A stretch of 34,023 nucleotides of DNA from JAJUJL01 sp041736465 (GCA_041736465.1 JBGSTO010000720.1:1-34023), one strand, 5' to 3'; positions 1 to 8,027 are shown, counted from the stretch's first letter. Numbers and translations are program-made. Notes: generated by a model not told the origin, from the letters alone.

Positions 1-1
1 G

Positions 2-901
2 GCCGCGCTGTACGCCGCCCGCGCCGACCTGCAGCCGCTGGTGCTGACCGGCATGGAGCTGGGCGGGCAGGTTTCGCTCACCTACATCGTAGAAAATTAC
101 CCCGGTTTCCCGGAGGGCGTGGGCGGGCAGGAAATGGTGGATCTGTTTCAGAAGCAGGCGCAGCGTTTTGGGGCGCGCATCGAGTACGATACCGCCACCG
201 CCATCGATTTCTCGCAGCGCCCGTATAAAGTGACTACCTACAACGGCTCCTACCTGGCAGAGACGATCATCATCACCACCGGCGCGACGCCCATCCACCT
301 GAATGTGCCCGGCGAGACCGAGCTGACCGGGCGCGGCGTTTCGTACTGCGCCACCTGCGACGGCTGGTTCTTCAAGGATAAGAAGGTAGTGGTGGTGGGC
401 GGCGGCGACAGCGCCCTGGAAGAGAGCCTGTTCCTGACGCGCTACGCCACCTCGGTGACGGTAATCCACCGCCGCGATCAGCTGCGCGCCGGCGCCATCC
501 TGCAGAAGCGCGCCATGGAAAATCCCAAGATCCACTTCGTCTGGAATACGGTCGTCACCGGCATCCTGGGCGAGGATAAAGTTACCGCCGTAACCCTGAA
601 AAACGTGCAGGACGCCGAGGTGAGCGAGCTGCCCATCGACGGTATCTTCATCTTTATCGGTCACCACCCCAACACCAAGCTCTTCGAAGGCTACCTGGAA
701 TTCGACGAGCGCGGCTACCTGGTGACCAACAAGCTGATGGAAACCAACTACTCCGGCATCTTTGCCGCCGGCGAGGTGGCAGACCCGGTGTACCGCCAGG
801 TGATCACCTCGGCGGGCATGGGCGCTGCCGCAGCCATGCGCGCCATCCACTTCCTGGAAGAGCATTCCGAGGAAAGCGAACCCAGCCTTACCCAACCCTG
901 A
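2..901 (+). CDS. trxB: Thioredoxin reductase, 5' end outside window
   Basis: NADPH-dependent flavoenzyme that reduces thioredoxin in the cytoplasm. The open frame is already coding at base 2 (AALYAARADL...), matching the FAD-binding N-terminus of TrxB, so the true start lies upstream and the ATG at 41 is internal. Visible motifs are GGQ after the first strand-helix unit, the redox-active pair CATC (Cys codons at 347 and 356) followed by DG, the NADPH-binding GGGDSALEE, and the C-terminal FAD segment IFAAGEVADPVYRQVITSAG. The last usually reads AAGDV; the Asp-to-Glu change there is unusual but conservative. The remainder has normal family length and ends with TGA at 899-901. A hairpin follows, and mdh begins 76 bases later. 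The family assignment is secure; the substrate (a classical thioredoxin versus another small redox protein) is inferred. Confidence 0.95.
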   Translation, partial: AALYAARADLQPLVLTGMELGGQVSLTYIVENYPGFPEGVGGQEMVDLFQKQAQRFGARIEYDTATAIDFSQRPYKVTTYNGSYLAETIIITTGATPIHLNVPGETELTGRGVSYCATCDGWFFKDKKVVVVGGGDSALEESLFLTRYATSVTVIHRRDQLRAGAILQKRAMENPKIHFVWNTVVTGILGEDKVTAVTLKNVQDAEVSELPIDGIFIFIGHHPNTKLFEGYLEFDERGYLVTNKLMETNYSGIFAAGEVADPVYRQVITSAGMGAAAAMRAIHFLEEHSEESEPSLTQP

Positions 902-909
902 AAAATCAT

Positions 910-947
910 ATGGGGTTTGCCGGCGGACATCCGCCGGTGAGCCCCAT
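910..947. terminator. Imperfect hairpin between trxB and mdh
   Basis: ATGGGG at 910-915 pairs with CCCCAT at 942-947. Inside it the perfect 8-bp arms CCGGCGGA (920-927) and TCCGCCGG (930-937) are joined through G-U-tolerant pairs. No T-run follows on the plus strand, so it is either a weak or factor-assisted terminator for trxB, or an mRNA-stabilising structure ahead of mdh. The structure is seen; the role is inferred. Confidence 0.5.
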
Positions 948-977
948 CAAACAATTAATCGCCTGGAGAGAGGAAAA

Positions 978-1904
978 ATGAAAAACAAAGTTTCTATCAT
1001 CGGCGCAGGCATGACCGGCTCCACCACCGCGCACTGGCTGGCAGAGCGTGAGCTGGCGGATATCGTGCTCGTGGATATCGTCGAGGGCATGCCGCAGGGC
1101 AAGGCCCTCGATTTGCAGCAAGCGCTGCCGGTGATCGGTAAAGACGTCAGCGTGGTAGGCTCCAACAGCTACGAGGCCACCGCCGGGTCGGATATCGTGG
1201 TCATCACCGCCGGGCTGCCGCGCAAGCCGGGCATGAGCCGCGACGACCTGCTGTTTGCCAACGCCGATATCGTGCGCAAGGCTGCTGAAGAGACGATCAA
1301 GTATTCTCCGCAGGCCATCTTCATTGTTTTGACCAACCCGCTGGATGCGATGGCGTACCTGACGATGAAGGTCACCGGCATCGAAGCCCACCGCGTCATT
1401 GGGCAGGCAGGCATCCTCGACTCGGCGCGCATGCGCGCCTTCGTCGCCATGGAGCTGGGCGTGAGCGTCGAGAACATCCACTGCTACGTGCTGGGCGGGC
1501 ACGGCGATGAGATGGTGCCGCTGACGCGCCACTCCAACGTCGCCGGCGTGCCGCTGGAAAAGATCCTGCCCGCCGACCGGCTGGCAGCCATCGTGGATCG
1601 CACTCGCAAGGGCGGCGGCGAGATCGTCTCGCTGCTCAAGACCGGCAGCGCCTTCTACGCCCCGTCGATTGCCATCGTGCAGATGGTGGACGCCATTCTA
1701 AAGGATAAGCACCTGGTGGTGCCTGCCGCTGCCTACCTGCAGGGCGAATACGGGCTGAAAGACATCTTCTTCGGCGCTCCGGTGCAGTTGGGCCGCAGCG
1801 GCGTCGAGAAGATCTGGGAATACGAACTGAATGCGCAGGAGCTGGAAGCGCTGCGCAAGTCGGCTGCCGGTGTGGCGGAAAACATCGCCAAATTAAATCT
1901 ATAA
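978..1904 (+). CDS. mdh: Malate dehydrogenase (LDH-like type)
   Basis: NAD-dependent interconversion of malate and oxaloacetate in the TCA cycle. The 308-residue length fits the tetrameric LDH-like MDH family. The N-terminal Rossmann fold has GAGMTGS (residues 9-15) and Asp33 at the end of strand 2, which indicates NAD over NADP. Substrate-binding Arg82 and Arg88 lie in the PRKPGMSR loop. The catalytic pair is Asp148 (in ILDSARMR, with Arg151) and His175 (GGHGDEMVPL). Arg82 in the active-site loop argues for malate rather than lactate dehydrogenase. The ATG is preceded by a GGAGAGAGG ribosome site. The citrate synthase gene starts 12 bases after the stop, so the two are very probably co-transcribed, linking production and use of oxaloacetate. 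Confidence 0.96.
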   Translation: MKNKVSIIGAGMTGSTTAHWLAERELADIVLVDIVEGMPQGKALDLQQALPVIGKDVSVVGSNSYEATAGSDIVVITAGLPRKPGMSRDDLLFANADIVRKAAEETIKYSPQAIFIVLTNPLDAMAYLTMKVTGIEAHRVIGQAGILDSARMRAFVAMELGVSVENIHCYVLGGHGDEMVPLTRHSNVAGVPLEKILPADRLAAIVDRTRKGGGEIVSLLKTGSAFYAPSIAIVQMVDAILKDKHLVVPAAAYLQGEYGLKDIFFGAPVQLGRSGVEKIWEYELNAQELEALRKSAAGVAENIAKLNL

Positions 1905-1916
1905 AGGATACTCACG

Positions 1917-3227
1917 ATGAGCCTTAAAGAGAAGTTTGCTGAAATTCTGCCGGAATGGCGCGAGCGCGCCACCCGCCTGGTGAAAGAATACGGCGACGTC
2001 AAAGTGGACGAAGTCACCATCGGGCAGATCTACGGCGGCATGCGCGATATCAAGTCGCTGGTCACCGATATCTCCTACGTGGATCCCAATGAGGGCATCC
2101 GCTTTCGCGGCTACACCATCCCCGAAGTGCTGGCGCTGCTGCCCAAGCCGGCCGGCGCCGAGATGCCCTACGTGGGCGGTCTATACTATTTATTCCTAAT
2201 CGGGCAGATTCCCACCGAAGCGGAAGCGCTGCTGGTGGAAAACGAGTGGAAGGCGCGCGCCGCCATCCCGCAGTACGTGTTCGACCTGCTGCATGCCCTG
2301 CCGCGCGACGCCCACCCGATGATGATGTTCTCTGCTGCCATCGTTTCGCTGCAGACTGGCTCGGTGTTTGCCCGCCGCTACCACGAGGGCATGAAGAAGA
2401 GCGAGTATTGGGATCCGATGCTGGAGGACAGCCTGAACCTGACCGCCAAGCTGCCCGCCATCGCGGCCTACATCTACAGCTTGAAATACAAAGACGGCGC
2501 GTACACCCCGCCCGATTCCAACCTGGATTGGGGCGCCAACTTCGCCCACATGCTGGGCGTCTCGCACCCCGGCTACCAGGACCTTTCGCGCCTGTACATG
2601 ATCCTGCACTCCGATCACGAGAGCGGCAACGCCAGCGCCCACGCCACGCACCTGGCGGCTTCTACGCTGTCGGACATTTACTATGCTTTCTCGGCGGGCG
2701 TCAACAGCCTGGCAGGCCCGCTGCACGGGCTGGCGAACCAGGAAGCCCTGGCATGGCTACTGGACGTGCACGAGCGCTTCAACGGCGTGCCTTCCCGCGA
2801 GCAGATGCGCCAGTTCGCCTGGGATACCCTGCACGCCGGGCGCGTCATTCCCGGCTACGGGCACGCCGTGCTGCGCCGCCCCGACCCGCGCTTCACCGCC
2901 CAGTTCGAGTTCGCCCTGCAGCACATGCCGCAGGACGAGATCTTCCAGATCGCCCGGCTGGTCAACGAGATCGTGCCGGCGGTGCTGATCGAGCAGGGCA
3001 AGGCCAAGAATCCGGCGCCTAATGTGGATGCCATCAGCGGCACGCTGCAGCACCATTACGGCGTGACGGAGTTCGATTTCTACACGGTGATGTTCGGTGT
3101 GGGACGGGCGCTGGGCGTGAGCGCCAACGCAGTCTGGGCGCGCGCCCTGAACCAGCCGATAGAGCGCCCCAAGTCGATGACTACCGCTATGTTGGAGGAG
3201 ATTGCGGCGAAGGCGGCAGCCCACTAA
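1917..3227 (+). CDS. Citrate synthase, mitochondrial-type
   Basis: Condenses oxaloacetate and acetyl-CoA to citrate. It has 436 residues and resembles the eukaryotic mitochondrial and related bacterial enzymes more than the short dimeric or NADH-regulated hexameric bacterial types. Examples are HSDHESGNASAHATHL, NSLAGPLHGLANQE and VIPGYGHAVLR. The three catalytic residues are present: His270 (PLHGLA), His316 (GYGHAV) and Asp371 (PNVDAISG). Each is four positions earlier than pig residues 274, 320 and 375. The C-terminal FYTVMFGVGRALG and ERPKSM are also typical. AAAGGA precedes the ATG at a good distance. The gene follows mdh by 12 bases and is the last of its operon, as a strong terminator starts 23 bases after the stop. 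I leave the symbol empty because gltA normally denotes the other type. Confidence 0.95.
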   Translation: MSLKEKFAEILPEWRERATRLVKEYGDVKVDEVTIGQIYGGMRDIKSLVTDISYVDPNEGIRFRGYTIPEVLALLPKPAGAEMPYVGGLYYLFLIGQIPTEAEALLVENEWKARAAIPQYVFDLLHALPRDAHPMMMFSAAIVSLQTGSVFARRYHEGMKKSEYWDPMLEDSLNLTAKLPAIAAYIYSLKYKDGAYTPPDSNLDWGANFAHMLGVSHPGYQDLSRLYMILHSDHESGNASAHATHLAASTLSDIYYAFSAGVNSLAGPLHGLANQEALAWLLDVHERFNGVPSREQMRQFAWDTLHAGRVIPGYGHAVLRRPDPRFTAQFEFALQHMPQDEIFQIARLVNEIVPAVLIEQGKAKNPAPNVDAISGTLQHHYGVTEFDFYTVMFGVGRALGVSANAVWARALNQPIERPKSMTTAMLEEIAAKAAAH

Positions 3228-3250
3228 CCGGTCGCCCCGAACCAAACGAC

Positions 3251-3290
3251 AAACCCCAAAGGTTTTCTAAACCTTTGGGGTTTATTTTAT
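3251..3290 (+). terminator. Rho-independent terminator after citrate synthase
   Basis: Perfect 13-bp arms AAACCCCAAAGGT (3251-3263) and ACCTTTGGGGTTT (3271-3283) with a short loop, followed by the T-rich run TTTATTTTATT. This is a textbook intrinsic terminator for the mdh-citrate synthase operon. Confidence 0.92.
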
Positions 3291-3304
3291 TGTGATAGCG
3301 AGAC

Positions 3305-3340
3305 AAACCCTAAAGGTCTCCGAGACCTTTAGGGTTTTGT
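3305..3340. terminator. Second hairpin terminator, probably for the minus-strand LysM gene
   Basis: Arms AAACCCTAAAGGTCTC (3305-3320) and GAGACCTTTAGGGTTT (3322-3337) are perfect complements. The hairpin sits two bases beyond the stop of the minus-strand gene ending at 3343, so it can end that transcript and back up the first terminator on the plus strand. The arm core (AAACCC-AAAGG) resembles the first hairpin, suggesting the pair arose by duplication. Confidence 0.8.
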
Positions 3341-3342
3341 AT

Positions 3343-4458
3343 TTACGGGGTAGGCGTGGCTTCTATCTCCGCCGCTGCGCCTGTCCAGGTGAAGACGCGC
3401 GGGCTGCTGACCGCTCCGGCAGGCTCCCAGATGGGGTTGCCGTCGTCGTCTGTACCGCTCTGACGGACGGTGACCACCGTCCAGCGGATCACGTGCGGCG
3501 TGTTCACCGTCGGCAGGAAGCCGGCGGGCACCAGGTAGCTGGTGCCGGTGACGTATTCCACCTGGCGCTGCTCCTCGCCGCCGGTGACGACGATTAGGTT
3601 AACGGCGTAAGCTTCGTTTTCGCGCAGCGTGCCGACTGCCGCCCACTGCAGCGAGATGGGGAAATCCACACTGGTGAAGGCAGTCCCATCCGCCGGCAGC
3701 AGCAGGTTCGGCGCGGGGTAGGGCGGCGGGATGGTCGGTGTGGGGGTTTCATTGGTAAGCTGGCGCTCGCACAGCGGGATCACCAGGCGCTGCCCGGAGC
3801 GCACCACGTCGCTCACCAGGCCGTTGTATTCCTTCAACACGGCGATAGACACCAGGTAGTTGGCAGAGATGCGGCTCAGGCTGTCGTTATCCTGCACGGT
3901 ATAGTCGATCTTCTCGCAGGCAGCATCGGTGGCCTCGGCCGCGCTCAGGGTTGCCGATGGCTGGGGGGTGACCGTCGGGGTCGGGTGGGGGATCTGCAGC
4001 GTCTGGCCCTCGAACAGGGTGTCGCAGGCTGCCGGCAGGTCGTTGAGCAGCACGATGCTCTGGATCGAAACGCCGAAATTGAAGGCAATATCCGAGCAGG
4101 TTTCACCCAATCTCACCCGGTAGGTTTGCGGGGTGGGGGTGATCGTTGGTGAAGGAGTCAGCGTAATGGTTGGAGTGGTGGTGTCGGGCAGCGCGGCTGC
4201 CTGTCCCGGCTGGCGCAGGGCAAAATAAACCAGCCCGCCGCCGATGGAGATGAAGACCACCAGCAGCCCGAGCACCGCCGGCAGGCTGAGGGTCACCTGG
4301 GGCATGCGGCTGCCGCGCACCGCCGGAGCAGGCCGTGGCCCGGTTTCGGAAACGTTCAGCTCCGTACCGCACACCAGACAACGCGCGGCGTCCTCGCTCA
4401 GGCGAGTGCCGCAGGTAGGACAAACTTTGGTTCTTTTAGATGTGGATTCTCTGTTCAT
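3343..4458 (-). CDS. Zinc-ribbon, single-TM protein with two LysM domains
   Basis: A probable membrane-anchored cell-envelope protein of 371 residues. Residues 13-30 form a zinc ribbon with two CxxC pairs (Cys13/Cys16 and Cys27/Cys30). Residues about 56-81 are one hydrophobic segment. A Thr/Pro-rich linker (90-111) leads to LysM domain 1 (112-157, starting TYRVRLGETCSDIA) and LysM domain 2 (185-228, starting YTVQDNDSLSRIS), separated by another Pro/Thr linker. A C-terminal beta-rich region of about 120 residues resembles a fibronectin-like fold and ends in Pro/Thr. LysM modules usually bind GlcNAc-containing glycans such as peptidoglycan, so the ribbon should be cytoplasmic and the LysM part outside. 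An extended -10 box lies about 57 bases upstream. Domain calls are strong; the biological role is unknown. Confidence 0.85.
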   Translation of the reverse strand: MNRESTSKRTKVCPTCGTRLSEDAARCLVCGTELNVSETGPRPAPAVRGSRMPQVTLSLPAVLGLLVVFISIGGGLVYFALRQPGQAAALPDTTTPTITLTPSPTITPTPQTYRVRLGETCSDIAFNFGVSIQSIVLLNDLPAACDTLFEGQTLQIPHPTPTVTPQPSATLSAAEATDAACEKIDYTVQDNDSLSRISANYLVSIAVLKEYNGLVSDVVRSGQRLVIPLCERQLTNETPTPTIPPPYPAPNLLLPADGTAFTSVDFPISLQWAAVGTLRENEAYAVNLIVVTGGEEQRQVEYVTGTSYLVPAGFLPTVNTPHVIRWTVVTVRQSGTDDDGNPIWEPAGAVSSPRVFTWTGAAAEIEATPTP

Positions 4459-4514
4459 TGTTTTTTTTCTGGCCCGCGACCATCGATCCTGGCTAACGGT
4501 CAGGGACTTGGCGG

Positions 4515-4523
4515 ATTATACCA
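4515..4523 (-). promoter_or_regulatory. Extended -10 promoter for the LysM gene
   Basis: Minus-strand TGGTATAAT matches the extended -10 consensus TGnTATAAT exactly. No -35 is recognisable at the right spacing, as is common for extended -10 promoters. The predicted transcription start, near 4508, gives a leader of about 50 bases before the ATG at 4458. Confidence 0.65.
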
Positions 4524-4591
4524 GCCTTTTTGCATAAGTTGGGGGACTGCAGGCGGGGCTGCCGCCCGCGCCCGGCCCTCGCATGCCCCTA

Positions 4592-4600
4592 TGGTATACT
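4592..4600 (+). promoter_or_regulatory. Extended -10 promoter for hemW, implying a leaderless transcript
   Basis: TGGTATACT fits the extended -10 pattern. A start about seven bases downstream would fall at 4607, directly at the GTG (4608-4610) proposed as the hemW start. No Shine-Dalgarno sequence precedes that GTG, consistent with a leaderless mRNA. Confidence 0.5.
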
Positions 4601-4607
4601 GGCAAAC

Positions 4608-5813
4608 GTGCCTGCCTACAGCCTGTACCTGCACATCCCGTTCTGCCGCCACCGCTGCGCCTACTGCGATTTCAACACCTACGACCGGTTGGAGACGCTC
4701 ATCCCAGCTTACGTGCAGGCGCTGCGTGCCGAGCTGCGCTGCGTGGCGCATAATGCCGCCCCGCGCCTGCCCGTGCATACCGTGTTCTTCGGCGGCGGGA
4801 CGCCCTCCCTGCTGCCCGCCGAGAGCCTGGGGTCTGTGATGGCTGAAATTCGGCAGGGCTTCGACCTGGATGCCGGCGCAGAGATCAGCCTGGAAGCCAA
4901 CCCGGGTACCCTGTCGGCGGAATACCTGCTGGCTCTGCGCAAGATAGGGGTCAACCGCCTGAGCCTGGGGATGCAGTCGGCTCAACCGGGGGAGCTGCTT
5001 CTGCTGGAGCGCCAGCACGGCTACCAGGACGTGCAGCAGTCGGTGAGCTGGGCGCGCCGGGCGGGATTCGATAACCTCAACCTGGACCTGATCTTTGGAT
5101 TGCCCGAGCAAAGCCTGGAGAGCTGGGAAGAGTCGCTGCGGCTGGCGCTTGACCTGCATCCGGAGCACCTGTCGCTGTATGCGCTCAGCCTGGAGCACGG
5201 CACCCCCATGCGGCGCTGGTACGAGCGCGGCCTGCTGCCGGAACCCGACCCGGACCTGGCGGCGGAGATGTACGAGGCTGCCAGCGAGCGGCTTGCATCC
5301 GCAGGCTACCTGCAGTACGAGATCTCAAACTGGGCCAGGCGCGATTCCGGTGGGCAGCCGCTGTTCTGCCGCCACAACCTGCAGTACTGGCGCCTGCACC
5401 CCTACCTGGGATTCGGCGCCGGCGCGCACGGCTATGCTCACGGCGTGCACACCAGCAACGTGCTGGCGCCCGCCGCTTACATCCAGCGCTTGCAGCCGGT
5501 TCTCGAGATGGCTGGTATATCGCCTGGCGCGGCATTTCCGCGCTCACCCGCCAACAGCAGCGCCGAGCAGCCAGATCTGGAAGAGCAGATGGGGGAGTGG
5601 ATGATGATGGGGCTGCGCCTGACCCAGGAAGGCGTCTCGGCGCAGGATTTCCAACAACGCTTCGGTCGAAACCTGCAGCAGGTGTACCGGCGGCAGATCG
5701 AACGATTGGTGGAGTTGGGGCTGTTGGAGTGGCACGCGCTTCCGAGCGAGCGCCTGCGCCTGAGCGAACGCGGCCGCCTGTTGGGAAACCAGGTTTTTAT
5801 GGAGTTTATTTAG
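4608..5813 (+). CDS. hemW: HemW-like radical SAM protein (heme chaperone)
   Basis: A radical SAM protein of the HemN/HemW family, with 401 residues from the GTG start. The cluster motif CxxxCxxC is at residues 13, 17 and 20 (CRHRCAYCDF). Phe22 stands where HemN, the true oxygen-independent coproporphyrinogen oxidase, carries a fourth Cys; this favours HemW, which inserts heme into target proteins. Also visible are the SAM-binding FGGGTPSLLP, the LEANPGT strand and the C-terminal HemN wing domain (QQVYRRQIERLVELGLLEW). A TTG at 4530 in the same frame would add 26 residues with no family resemblance. I prefer GTG 4608 because HemW proteins begin just before the YSLYLHIPFC strand and an extended -10 box sits immediately upstream. 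The gene converges on the prenyl synthase gene with only 18 bases between stops. Confidence 0.88.
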   Translation: MPAYSLYLHIPFCRHRCAYCDFNTYDRLETLIPAYVQALRAELRCVAHNAAPRLPVHTVFFGGGTPSLLPAESLGSVMAEIRQGFDLDAGAEISLEANPGTLSAEYLLALRKIGVNRLSLGMQSAQPGELLLLERQHGYQDVQQSVSWARRAGFDNLNLDLIFGLPEQSLESWEESLRLALDLHPEHLSLYALSLEHGTPMRRWYERGLLPEPDPDLAAEMYEAASERLASAGYLQYEISNWARRDSGGQPLFCRHNLQYWRLHPYLGFGAGAHGYAHGVHTSNVLAPAAYIQRLQPVLEMAGISPGAAFPRSPANSSAEQPDLEEQMGEWMMMGLRLTQEGVSAQDFQQRFGRNLQQVYRRQIERLVELGLLEWHALPSERLRLSERGRLLGNQVFMEFI

Positions 5814-5831
5814 CAAAACTCAGGGAGGGGG

Positions 5832-6845
5832 TCATGCATGCCTTTTGAGCAGCAGGTCCGCCAGCTCGCGCAGCGCCACCCCGGCTTCGCCCTTGGGCTG
5901 TGATTTTTCCAGCGCGTTCAAAGCCTGCCCGGTCAGGCAGGCGGTGGTTTCCTGCGTATAGTCGCGGGCTCCTTCGCGCTCCAGCAGGGCTGCCAGCGCC
6001 TGTACCTCGCTTTCCTGCACCGGTCCCTGCGCCCAGCGGCGGGCAAATTCGCCTGCCTGGTTCAGGGCATACAACACCGGCAGGGACTTCTTGCCAGACA
6101 GCAGGTCGCTTTCGGCAGATTTTCCGGTCAGGGCGGCGTCGCCCCAGATGCCCAACAGGTCGTCGTGCGCCTGGAAGGCCAGTCCCAGGTGTTCGGCAAA
6201 CTCTTTGAGATAAGCGGTGGCCTCATCGCTGGCGCCGCCGGCAATAGCGCCCAGCTCGACGCAGGCAGACAGCAGCGAGGCAGTTTTGCCGCGCACCATC
6301 GGCCAGTAAGCCACCAGGTTCAGGTCGCCGCGCTGTTCGTAGGAGATGTCCAGATACTGCCCCTGGGTGAGCTGCAGGCAGGAGCGCTTTAATACCTGGG
6401 CGCTGCGCAGCGCTGCCGGTGCGGACAGGGTTTCCTGCAGGCGCAGCACCGCCAGCGTTGCCAGGGTAAACATGGTATCGCCGGTGTTGATCGCCTGGGG
6501 AACGCCCCATTTCGCCCATACTGTCGGGCGCCCGCGGCGCAAAGGGCTGTTATCTTCGATGTCATCGTGGATCAGGGAGAAGTTGTGCACCAGCTCGACC
6601 GCCGCCGCAGCGGGCAGGGCGGCTTGCCAATCGCCGCCCATGGCTGATGTGGTCAGGAGCAGCAGCAGCGGGCGGATGCGCTTACCGCCCGCATTGGGGT
6701 TGGCGCCTTCGCCTTCCCAACCCATGTGGTAAGCCAGCATGGTTTCAAGCTCTTGCAGCCCCTCGCCGCCTGCCAGCGAGACGGTGCGCCGCAGCTCATC
6801 CTCGACGTGCGGAAGATACATTTTGGCAAGCTCATCCAGCGCCAT
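5832..6845 (-). CDS. Polyprenyl (geranylgeranyl-type) diphosphate synthase
   Basis: A trans-isoprenyl diphosphate synthase of 337 residues that condenses IPP with an allylic diphosphate. The first aspartate-rich motif is HDDIED, with Phe five residues before it, a position linked to short-to-medium chain products. The second region reads AFQAHDDLLGIWGD, a DDxxG variant of DDxxD known from actinobacterial-type IdsA/GGPP synthases. The substrate-binding GGKRIRPLLLL and the RRGRPTVW segment after the first motif are present. Start: ATG at 6845 preceded by GGGAGG. It lies 42 bases downstream of the isopentenyl-diphosphate isomerase gene on the same strand, so the pair probably forms an operon that isomerises IPP and extends it. 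The exact chain length cannot be read from the sequence. Confidence 0.92.
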   Translation of the reverse strand: MALDELAKMYLPHVEDELRRTVSLAGGEGLQELETMLAYHMGWEGEGANPNAGGKRIRPLLLLLTTSAMGGDWQAALPAAAAVELVHNFSLIHDDIEDNSPLRRGRPTVWAKWGVPQAINTGDTMFTLATLAVLRLQETLSAPAALRSAQVLKRSCLQLTQGQYLDISYEQRGDLNLVAYWPMVRGKTASLLSACVELGAIAGGASDEATAYLKEFAEHLGLAFQAHDDLLGIWGDAALTGKSAESDLLSGKKSLPVLYALNQAGEFARRWAQGPVQESEVQALAALLEREGARDYTQETTACLTGQALNALEKSQPKGEAGVALRELADLLLKRHA

Positions 6846-6887
6846 GCAGCCCTCCCACTTGCATTCCCTGTCTGAGATAAATCAAAC

Positions 6888-7931
6888 TCACCGCCTGGCT
6901 TCCTCGATGGACAACAGCGGTGTTTGCTGCAGCGCAGCCACATCTGCGGCGCCGGCGGCGAACATGCACACCTGTGTCTCGCGCTGCAGCTCGCGAATGG
7001 TCTGCAGCGTGGCATCCAGAGAGCGGGCGGCAGCTTTCAAAAACGGTCCCGCCATGCCGCCCAACTGCGCGCCCAGGGCGATGCACTTGGCGATATCCAC
7101 ACCAGAGCGCAGCCCGCCGGAGGCAATGATCTTTACGCCCGGTGCAGCCCGGCGCACGTTCATGATGGCCCGCGCGGTGGGGATGCCCCAATCGATGAAT
7201 GCAGCCGCCAACCGGCGCTGGCTCTCTTCAGCCGCGCGGTACATTTCCACCTGCGACCAGGAAGTTCCCCCGGCTCCGGCGACGTCGATGGCGCTGACGC
7301 CGGCCTGGGCCAGGCGGGAGGCATCCCACTCAGAGAAGCCCCAGCCGACTTCCTTGGCGACCACCGGCACCGGCAGCGCCCGGCAGACCGCCTCGATCTT
7401 GTGCAGCAGCCCGGCCCAACGTGTATCGCCTTCGGGCTGCACCGCTTCCTGCAAGGGGTTCAGGTGCAGGATGAGGGCATCGGCTTCGATCATATCGACG
7501 GCGCGCTGGCAGTGCTCCACACCGTAGCCGTAATTGAGTTGGATGGCGCCCAGGTTGGCAAACAGCAGGATATCTGGCGCGTAGCGGCGCACCTGGAAGC
7601 TGGCAGCCAGCTCGGGGTGCTCTATGGCGGCGCGCTGCGATCCCACCCCCATGGCGATACCAGTCATCTGGGCGGCTTCTGCCAGCACGCGGTTGATCTG
7701 GGCGGCTTCCTGCGTGCCGCCGGTCATCGAGGAGATCAGCACCGGCGCGGCCACCCGCCTGGCGAACAGCTCCTGAGAGAGATCCACCGCTTCAAGATCA
7801 ATTTCCGGCAGTGCGGTGTGGGTGAAGCGCAGCTTCTCCAGCCCAGTCGTCAATCCTGACTGCACATCTTCATCCAGATTGATGCGGATGTGATCCGATT
7901 TTCGGGAACCGATTTGCGTAACTTTTGACAT
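6888..7931 (-). CDS. fni: Type 2 (FMN-dependent) isopentenyl-diphosphate delta-isomerase
   Basis: Interconverts IPP and DMAPP using reduced FMN. It has 347 residues, the family's usual size. Signature motifs in order are RKSDHI (residues 10-15), the FMN-binding ISSMTGG, the active-site segment LHLNPLQEAVQPEGD, the GAGGTSW glycine-rich loop, and ASGGLRSG before the C-terminal phosphate-binding strand. The type 2 enzyme is unrelated to Nudix-type Idi and is common in archaea, Firmicutes, cyanobacteria and Chloroflexota. The ATG at 7931 is the first in the frame and begins the conserved region. The neighbouring downstream prenyl synthase uses its product. It is divergent from acpP, with about 165 bases of shared regulatory sequence between them. 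Confidence 0.95.
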   Translation of the reverse strand: MSKVTQIGSRKSDHIRINLDEDVQSGLTTGLEKLRFTHTALPEIDLEAVDLSQELFARRVAAPVLISSMTGGTQEAAQINRVLAEAAQMTGIAMGVGSQRAAIEHPELAASFQVRRYAPDILLFANLGAIQLNYGYGVEHCQRAVDMIEADALILHLNPLQEAVQPEGDTRWAGLLHKIEAVCRALPVPVVAKEVGWGFSEWDASRLAQAGVSAIDVAGAGGTSWSQVEMYRAAEESQRRLAAAFIDWGIPTARAIMNVRRAAPGVKIIASGGLRSGVDIAKCIALGAQLGGMAGPFLKAAARSLDATLQTIRELQRETQVCMFAAGAADVAALQQTPLLSIEEARR

Positions 7932-7958
7932 GTTGTGGTGTTCCTGAGAGGTGAAGTT

Positions 7959-7967
7959 ATCTTACCA
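7959..7967 (-). promoter_or_regulatory. Possible extended -10 promoter for the isoprenoid operon
   Basis: Minus-strand TGGTAAGAT resembles TGnTATAAT with one mismatch in TATAAT. It would start transcription about 20 bases before the fni ATG. This is a weak call based on the motif and its position only. Confidence 0.35.
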
Positions 7968-8027
7968 GTCTGATCATGGCCTGTCAATGTGATGCAATAG
8001 TTATATGAAGCTATGACGAACTGCGCC

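Noticed and set aside
3301..3340. AAACCCTAAA words resembling the plant telomere repeat
   Set aside because: Only one copy of the word, forming the arm of a hairpin terminator; there is no tandem array.
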